From assembly GCF_934636505.1 (NCBI RefSeq), contig NZ_CAKUAL010000045.1, forward strand, positions 1 to 16,602: DNA of 16,602 nt, in the 5' to 3' direction. This DNA comes from an uncultured Ellagibacter sp. GTDB taxonomy: Bacteria; Actinomycetota; Coriobacteriia; Coriobacteriales; Eggerthellaceae. The position numbers and the translations under genes are program-made. Below, piece by piece: positions 12,593 to 16,602 of the stretch. Every line of letters begins with the position of its first letter. Position 1 is the first letter of the stretch. The notes beneath the pieces were generated by a model that searched no databases, was not told where the DNA came from, and was given only the letters and a program-made list of their open reading frames with translations.

Positions 12593-13456
12593 ATGCATGC
12601 GGTCTTCAATTTCGACTGTTCAGCCGATGAGTTTCGTAGTTACATTGCCTCCGAAACCGAAAGTGATATGCATATGCACGAAAAGCAATACGGCTACGTA
12701 TTTCCCGACGGCGTGACAAGCGACGATTTGAACGCAAGGAATATTCTTGTAACCGCGATGAAATTGAGGGCGATCTCATCCGAAGACAACGACCGACAAA
12801 GCGCCTTTGCCCTTAAATCACTAGGATTCGAATTTGCTTGTAACCGAAAAGGCTTCTCCATATTCGACGGAATACCGGAAGACGTGAACGAGCATGACAA
12901 GATTCATGGAGTTATGTTCTTGCCTATTGATTCGGTAGTTTATAAAAGGTGGCTACGAACTACCATCGATAACGCTTCAGTACCTGGCTGGTTTTTGCCC
13001 GTACCCGATAATATAGAAGAAATCGCAGACGAGAAGCCTCTTAGAATGGTCATTCTCGAGGATTATAGAAATACCGTCGACTCAAAACTATGGAATAAGC
13101 AGTGTTCTGGGCATTTAGGCATCCTTGTTGTTTATTCATTCTGGCATAGCTATTCAGATGCCGTGTTTAAGCAGATCGCCGATGATGCATTCGACATTTT
13201 AGCGACCCTGCATCTCGCCGACGCAAGAGCATTCGTAAGCCAAGGTAATGAGTACTTTTCGTATTATTCACCGATTTCAGCAACCTGGAAATACATGCTT
13301 GAACAGAACAGAGAAGGCCGTGTTGGCGTCTGCGACTATTGCGGAAAACCTTATATCTCCAAGAAAGAGCGCGGGAAAAAACGGCGGTTCTGTTCTCAAC
13401 TCTGCTCGAAACGCTTTCAACGCCATCCAGAACGAGCATTCTGCAACACCCATTAG
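12593..13456 (+). CDS. AT-rich cargo gene with C-terminal zinc finger, unknown function
   Basis: The 287-residue product (ATG at 12593; GTG at 12581 would add four residues) is clearly more AT-rich than its neighbours, a sign of separate acquisition. The large N-terminal region (about 1-240) has no recognised motif. The C-terminus holds CDYCGKPYISKKERGKKRRF followed by CSQLC, a four-Cys finger (C247, C250, C267, C271) similar in layout to the CGNR/FCS-type zinc fingers that close many bacterial regulatory or defence-associated proteins. No signal peptide or membrane segment is seen. It lies between the XRE operon and int, a slot where satellites and prophages often carry cargo. A phage-defence or host-benefit function is a hypothesis, not shown. 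Confidence 0.82.
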   Translation: MHAVFNFDCSADEFRSYIASETESDMHMHEKQYGYVFPDGVTSDDLNARNILVTAMKLRAISSEDNDRQSAFALKSLGFEFACNRKGFSIFDGIPEDVNEHDKIHGVMFLPIDSVVYKRWLRTTIDNASVPGWFLPVPDNIEEIADEKPLRMVILEDYRNTVDSKLWNKQCSGHLGILVVYSFWHSYSDAVFKQIADDAFDILATLHLADARAFVSQGNEYFSYYSPISATWKYMLEQNREGRVGVCDYCGKPYISKKERGKKRRFCSQLCSKRFQRHPERAFCNTH

Positions 13457-13525
13457 GCCCATTCCCGCCCCTCTGGGCGGTGTGGATACAGCAGGCAGGA
13501 CGAGCGAGGGAAAGGAGGGAGGAAC

Positions 13526-14770
13526 ATGGCAAAAGGAGACGGGAGCATAACCCAGCGGGGGCGCGGCACGTGGCGCGTTCGCGTGTCGGCGGGATTCGAC
13601 CCCGCCACGGGCAGGCGGCAGTACGCGACGGCCACCGTCCACGGCACCAAGGCCGACGCCCGCAGGGAGCGCGACAGGCTGCGAGCCGAGGTGGAGGGCG
13701 GCATGAAGCTTGACGCCCAGCGCGTCACGCTGTCAGAGTTCGTACCGATATGGGCCGACGCGAAGCGCACCTCGGGCAAGATATCCGAGGAGAACCTCGA
13801 AGGCGAGATCGCGGCCCTGAGGCGCGCCGAGGCGGTCATAGGCGGCGTCCCCATGCGCAAGGTGACCGCGCCCATGGTTGAGAAGGTGTACGCCCTGGCG
13901 CTCGCCGAGGGCCTGAGCAAGACCACCGTCCGCAAGCTGCACATCTACCTGAAGAGCGTCTTCCGCAAGGCGTGCGACTACGGCTACTGCCTGCGGAACC
14001 CGTGCGAAAAGGTGGAGGCTCCCAAACCCGACGACCCGGGCAGGCGCTCGCTGTCGGCCTCAGAGGCCGCGCGGCTGCTGTCCTGCATAGACGCCGCCGA
14101 GGAGGCCGCAAACGCCGACCTCGCGGGCAAGGAAGAAAGGCAGCTCGCCAGGGGCAAGGCGTTCGGGCGGGGGTTCGTTCGCGGCGTGGCCCCCGTAAGC
14201 TGCGCCCTGGCGGCCCGCATCGGGCTCGCGACGGGCGCGAGGCTCGGCGAGGTCCTGGCGCTCGATTGGGGCTGCGTCGACCTTGGCGAGGGGTGCGTGA
14301 CGGTTTGCCGCACCCTGAAAATGGACGGCACGACGAAGGAGCCGAAGACAGCGGCGGGAGCGAGGACCGTAAGCATAGACGCAGGCACAGTCGGGCACCT
14401 CGCCCACTGGAAGGCCCGCCAGGCCGTGGAGCTAGCGAAATTCGGGGCCAGGCAGTCGGACGGGACGCCCGTCTGCTGCTCGTCGACGGGCGGCTACCTG
14501 AACCTGTCGAACTTCGAGAAGTGGTGGAGGGCGTTCCGTGAGGAGAGCGGCTTCGAGGGGCTGAAATACCACGAGCTGAGGCACACCCAGGCGACGCTGC
14601 TTCTCGGGAACGGGGTGGACGTGAAGACCGTCCAGACCCGCCTCGGCCATGCGGACGCCAGCATAACGCTCAACTGGTACGCGCACGCCATGCCGGGCAA
14701 CGACGAGCAGGCCGCGAACCTGCTAGCCGCCGTCATGGAGCACCCCGAGAAGGCCGCGAAAACCGCCTAG
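13526..14770 (+). CDS. int: Tyrosine recombinase/integrase of the element
   Basis: Site-specific recombinase that inserts and excises the element at the tRNA gene. The 414-residue protein has an N-terminal arm-binding AP2-like region (GSITQRGRGTWRVRVSAGFD, 6-25), a core-binding SAM-like domain (about 68-165) and the catalytic domain with R239 (TGARLGEVLALDW), a candidate Lys at 274, H349-x-x-R352 (YHELRHTQATLLL), H375 (RLGH) and nucleophile Y385 (TLNWYAHAM). All key residues are present, so it is probably active. Residues about 188-222 form an extra charged insertion. The ATG at 13526 has GGAGGGAGG immediately upstream. The stop lies 98 bp from attR, and the right arm-type repeat follows it. 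Confidence 0.97.
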   Translation: MAKGDGSITQRGRGTWRVRVSAGFDPATGRRQYATATVHGTKADARRERDRLRAEVEGGMKLDAQRVTLSEFVPIWADAKRTSGKISEENLEGEIAALRRAEAVIGGVPMRKVTAPMVEKVYALALAEGLSKTTVRKLHIYLKSVFRKACDYGYCLRNPCEKVEAPKPDDPGRRSLSASEAARLLSCIDAAEEAANADLAGKEERQLARGKAFGRGFVRGVAPVSCALAARIGLATGARLGEVLALDWGCVDLGEGCVTVCRTLKMDGTTKEPKTAAGARTVSIDAGTVGHLAHWKARQAVELAKFGARQSDGTPVCCSSTGGYLNLSNFEKWWRAFREESGFEGLKYHELRHTQATLLLGNGVDVKTVQTRLGHADASITLNWYAHAMPGNDEQAANLLAAVMEHPEKAAKTA

Positions 14771-14779
14771 GCCGAAGCA

Positions 14780-14800
14780 TTGTGACCATATTGTGACCAA
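14780..14800. repeat. Right arm-type integrase binding site
   Basis: Identical over 21 bp and in the same orientation to 8536-8556: two TTGTGACCA units with an 11-bp period. It lies 9 bp after the integrase stop and 68 bp before the attR core. A 7-bp hairpin (AGCCCGA/TCGGGCT, 14801-14816) follows directly. Confidence 0.8.
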
Positions 14801-14867
14801 AGCCCGAAATCGGGCTGACCGACAAGGAGAAAGAGCAGCCGAATCAGGCCGATGAACTGGAAAAGTA

Positions 14868-14912
14868 TGGTGGGCCCGCCCGGATTCGAACCGAGAACCA
14901 AAGGATTATGAG
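14868..14912. repeat. attR: 3' half of tRNA-Met supplied by the element
   Basis: Direct repeat of 8396-8440 with a single difference at 14878 (G instead of A). Integration replaced the host 3' half by the element copy. The changed base lets position 66 pair with G7 by Watson-Crick instead of G-U pairing. Confidence 0.93.
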
Positions 14913-14942
14913 TCCCCTGCTCCACCGTTGAGCTACAGGCCC
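14868..14942 (-). tRNA. tRNA-Met-type gene (anticodon CAT), integration target
   Basis: Complete 75-nt cloverleaf with CCA on the minus strand: acceptor GGGCCTG/CGGGCCC, D-stem GCTC/GAGC, anticodon stem GGGGA/TCCTT with loop CTCATAA, T-arm CTCGG-TTCGAAT-CCGGG. The G1-C72 pair excludes initiator tRNA. Elongator Met is most likely; tRNA-Ile2 (lysidine-modified CAT) is an alternative that sequence alone does not exclude. Confidence 0.93.
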
Positions 14943-14956
14943 GTTTTGCACGTGGA

Positions 14957-14984
14957 CTATTGTACCCGAAAGCTGAGCAGTCAA
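14957..14984 (-). promoter_or_regulatory. Promoter of the tRNA-Met-type gene
   Basis: A minus-strand -35 TTGACT (14979-14984) is followed by TACAAT (14959-14964; 14-bp spacer) or CAATAG (14957-14962; 16-bp spacer), ending 15-17 bp from the tRNA 5' end. It lies in host DNA outside the element, so tRNA expression survives insertion. Confidence 0.55.
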
Positions 14985-15020
14985 GGAAACTTCATATATA
15001 TGCACGTCCTTATACGAACA

Positions 15021-15092
15021 AAGCCACCCGTGCGGATGGCTTGAATCAGCGAAGGCCCCGAGACGGGGCCTTCGCTGATTGTCTTTTGTCTT
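15021..15092. terminator. Terminator region with two hairpins
   Basis: A very strong 16-17-bp stem (15044-15080, arms AATCAGCGAAGGCCCC and complement) is followed by GTCTTTTGTCTT on the plus strand. A second hairpin at 15023-15040 (GCCATCC/GGGTGGC on the minus strand) is followed by TTTGTTCG on the minus strand. They end the minus-strand phage remnant transcript before the tRNA and can act in both directions. Confidence 0.75.
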
Positions 15093-15119
15093 GTGAATGC
15101 TTGCTTCGGCGCCCGCGCG

Positions 15120-15443
15120 TCAGATGCGCGACGCGGCGGCCTGGACCGCAGCGGAAAGGGCGATATCGAATGCGTGCCCGGCGAAATCCGCGGCCTTGCG
15201 CATGCGCGAGTTCTCGCCCACGTATATCGCCCCGTCCATCGTGATGGCCGGCTCGGACATCGCGGCCAGGCTCGGCGAGTCGATGGCGACGCCCGAGAAG
15301 CCCGTGGTGGGCCATGAGCCTCACGTGGTACGCGACCGCTTCAATCGGCCAGCGCTCCGTCGACATGTCGTCCGCGTCGACCTCGCTGCCGGCGTTCTCC
15401 ACGTATATGAGAATGGAGCGGACGAGGTCGAGACGCGCTTCAC
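15120..15443 (-). pseudogene. Broken DUF2513-family phage gene
   Basis: A GTG at 15443 overlaps the stop of the preceding gene (GTGA) and begins MKR, but the frame shifts after codon 3. In another frame the sequence LDLVRSILIYVENAGSEVDA then DDMSTERWPIEAVAYHVRLM and AHHGLL matches the N-terminal half of DUF2513 proteins. After about residue 60 the family sequence ends, and the original frame continues to the stop at 15120 with GFSGVAIDSPSLAAMSEPAI and DFAGHAFDIALSAAVQAA, which looks like the C-terminus of a different or truncated protein. At least one 1-bp lesion plus a deletion junction is therefore inferred. DUF2513 has no known function but is frequent in prophages. Confidence 0.7.
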
Positions 15444-15625
15444 GAGAGCATCCCGAACGTTTCGCATATGAGAGACCCGTCGGCTGCGCACTCGCGAATC
15501 GCGCATTTAGTGGCAACCGATTCATCGACAACGTCGCCGCTGTCGTTCATGTAGACGATTTCGGAGTAATCGCCGCCGTTGGGCGTTGCCTCGTCAATTC
15601 GCTGGACTGTCGGCACTGTTGCCAC
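15440..15625 (-). CDS. Small protein downstream of the MuF-metallopeptidase gene (candidate immunity protein)
   Basis: The 61 residues from the GTG at 15625 (or a GTG at 15616) read MATVPTVQRIDEATPNGGDY, then YSEIVYMNDSGDVVDESVAT and on to ICETFGMLS. It is acidic, cytosolic-looking, without known family, and has several Cys residues. It overlaps the end of the metallopeptidase gene by 32 bp and its stop overlaps the start of the broken DUF2513 gene by 4 bp, so it was part of a coupled phage operon. A small acidic gene immediately behind a toxin domain is the usual place for an immunity gene, but this is only positional inference. Confidence 0.6.
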   Translation of the reverse strand: MATVPTVQRIDEATPNGGDYSEIVYMNDSGDVVDESVATKCAIRECAADGSLICETFGMLS

Positions 15626-16602
15626 CCCCCAAAACCTTATCGAGTACTGATGCGCGATAGGGATAATCCCGCCTGAATTTTTCGCTATCGATAGTATACA
15701 GCGCGACGGATTCCGCAAAGTCTTCGGACGATGAATTGGCGGCGTATTTAGTTGGATGGGTTTTCTTGCTATGCCCATAGTCATTCATAACCGCATCCTC
15801 CCATACTCCGCCCGAGCTGAGCGCCTCTCCAGCCGACGCCTCTTCGATGTCAACTAAATGCCCCGTCTCATGGCACAGCGTCCTTTCAAGGTACGAATCA
15901 TCGTGACCGGTATACGCCCACAACGTTATTTCGATACCGCCCGTCGCATACGACCCGGCGAAATTGCGGTATCGCATTTTCCAGTATTCGTCTTGCGGGT
16001 TAGCGTAATCGACAACGTAGATTTCCTTTTGCATACGGTCTTTGATATGTTCAGGCACTTTTTCATAAATAGACAACAGCCTTTCAGGTGTCATTTCCTG
16101 CCTGCTTTGGTCCATGTCGGCCTTGAAAAAGAACCGCCTTCCAGATGGGAGTGCATACGCCTTGAACCTACCCGCTACCGACGATGTTGATGTTGTGCCG
16201 GTTGGAAGCGGTGCGTCAATCTCGGCTTCGACTGCGCCGAGACGTTCGAATACGCTCGTCGACCAACCGGGGGCTTCGGGGACGCTCCCGTCGAGTGCGG
16301 CGCGCTTCCTTGCGTCCTTCTCTGCGGAACTCAGCCCTTCAGTCTCGTCTATCTCCTTGAACCGCTTGTACCGCTCGCGCAGCTCCCTCGGCTTGACCCC
16401 CTGCACCAGCTCGGCTTCGGGGTCGCCCTCGAAGCTGGGGACCACCTTGCAGTCGCAGTTCCTGTGGAAGTGCTTGAACTCGCCTGCCGTCTTGCGCGTG
16501 TGGTAGACCGCGCCGCGGCTCGAAACCCGTCGGCACGCGGGCGAACATCGCGCCCTTGTCCCTGTCGCGCCCCACGTTGGCGATGATCGTCTCGTTGAGG
16601 CT
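15594..16602 (-). pseudogene. Phage Mu F/SPP1 gp7-type head protein with C-terminal HETGH metallopeptidase (toxin-like) domain; frameshifted and cut by window edge
   Basis: From the right edge the minus strand reads SLNETIIANVGRDRDKGAMF then ARVPTG, which is a Phage_Mu_F head-morphogenesis domain. At about 16524 the frame changes, and SSRGAVYHTRKTAGEFKHFH with RNCDCKVVPSFEG continues the same domain. The CxxC segment normally between them is deleted. After the MuF domain comes a linker (counting from the GTG at 16445, about 20-115) and a domain with HETGH (192-196), D199 and SEDFAESVALY (240-250). This is an ATLF-like zinc metallopeptidase pattern with glutamate as likely third zinc ligand. 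The C-terminal half is more AT-rich than the MuF part, suggesting a swapped toxin module. MuF proteins with C-terminal toxin domains are a known class in temperate phages. The remnant cannot make an intact fusion. Confidence 0.75.

Larger units (their letters stand above)
8396..14912. mobile_element. Small integrative element in a tRNA-Met(CAT)-type gene (satellite-like)
   Basis: The element is bounded by 45-bp direct repeats of a tRNA 3' half (8396-8440 and 14868-14912). It encodes a tyrosine integrase adjacent to the right end and carries identical 21-bp arm-type repeats inside both ends. Gene content comprises regulators, an excisionase-like protein, a replication initiator candidate with iterons, small unknown proteins and an AT-rich cargo gene. 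No capsid, portal, terminase, relaxase or coupling protein is seen, so it is not a complete phage or conjugative element. A phage satellite or an integrated replicon are the best fits. The ends appear intact and int is intact, so excision is plausible. Confidence 0.9.

Noticed and set aside
12251..12598. Longer start for the XRE regulator
   Set aside because: The extra 40 residues read through the AT-rich divergent promoter region; the ATG at 12478 has AAAGGAG correctly spaced.
14801..14816. Rho-independent terminator behind the integrase
   Set aside because: A short 6-7-bp hairpin without T-run; it is more likely part of the attP region.

Overview
The window is GC-rich chromosomal DNA with dense gene packing, GTG starts and a rho-independent T-box leader in front of branched-chain amino-acid genes. 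These features and the protein sequences suggest a gut actinobacterium of the Coriobacteriia (Eggerthellaceae-like). This is inference; no 16S or marker search was possible.

Region 1 (1-8395) is core metabolism. On the minus strand, ilvD, ilvB and ilvN overlap by 4 bp each and ilvC (cut by the left edge) follows, giving the shared isoleucine/valine pathway as one transcription unit. It is preceded by a sigma70-like promoter, a T-box-like leader and a terminator hairpin just before ilvD. Upstream lie a uracil permease gene (uraA, minus), a strong terminator, tRNA-Val(CAC) (minus) and, divergently, trpS (plus) with its own terminator.

Region 2 (8396-14912) is a small integrative element of about 6.5 kb inserted in the 3' half of a tRNA-Met(CAT)-type gene. 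The att repeats are 45 bp with one mismatch, and identical 21-bp arm-type repeats sit just inside both ends. A tyrosine integrase gene abuts the right end. A tightly coupled minus-strand operon encodes an XRE regulator, an AlpA/excisionase-like HTH protein, an unknown protein, a winged-helix/zinc-ribbon replication initiator candidate, a second zinc-ribbon protein and three unknown small proteins. The initiator gene carries inside its coding sequence three iterons at exact 22-bp phase plus DnaA-box-like sites, so it looks like a lambda-O-style origin within the initiator gene. No capsid, terminase or relaxase genes are seen, so a phage satellite or a replicating integrative element fits best. 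An AT-rich cargo gene with a C-terminal zinc finger lies between the regulator and the integrase.

Region 3 (14868-16602) holds the intact tRNA-Met-type gene (its 3' half now supplied by the element), a terminator region and a decayed prophage remnant on the minus strand. The remnant has a phage Mu F/SPP1 gp7-type head protein with a deletion and frameshift at its cysteine motif, fused to a C-terminal HETGH metallopeptidase domain (a MuF-type polymorphic toxin layout). A 61-residue overlapping gene and a broken DUF2513 gene follow.
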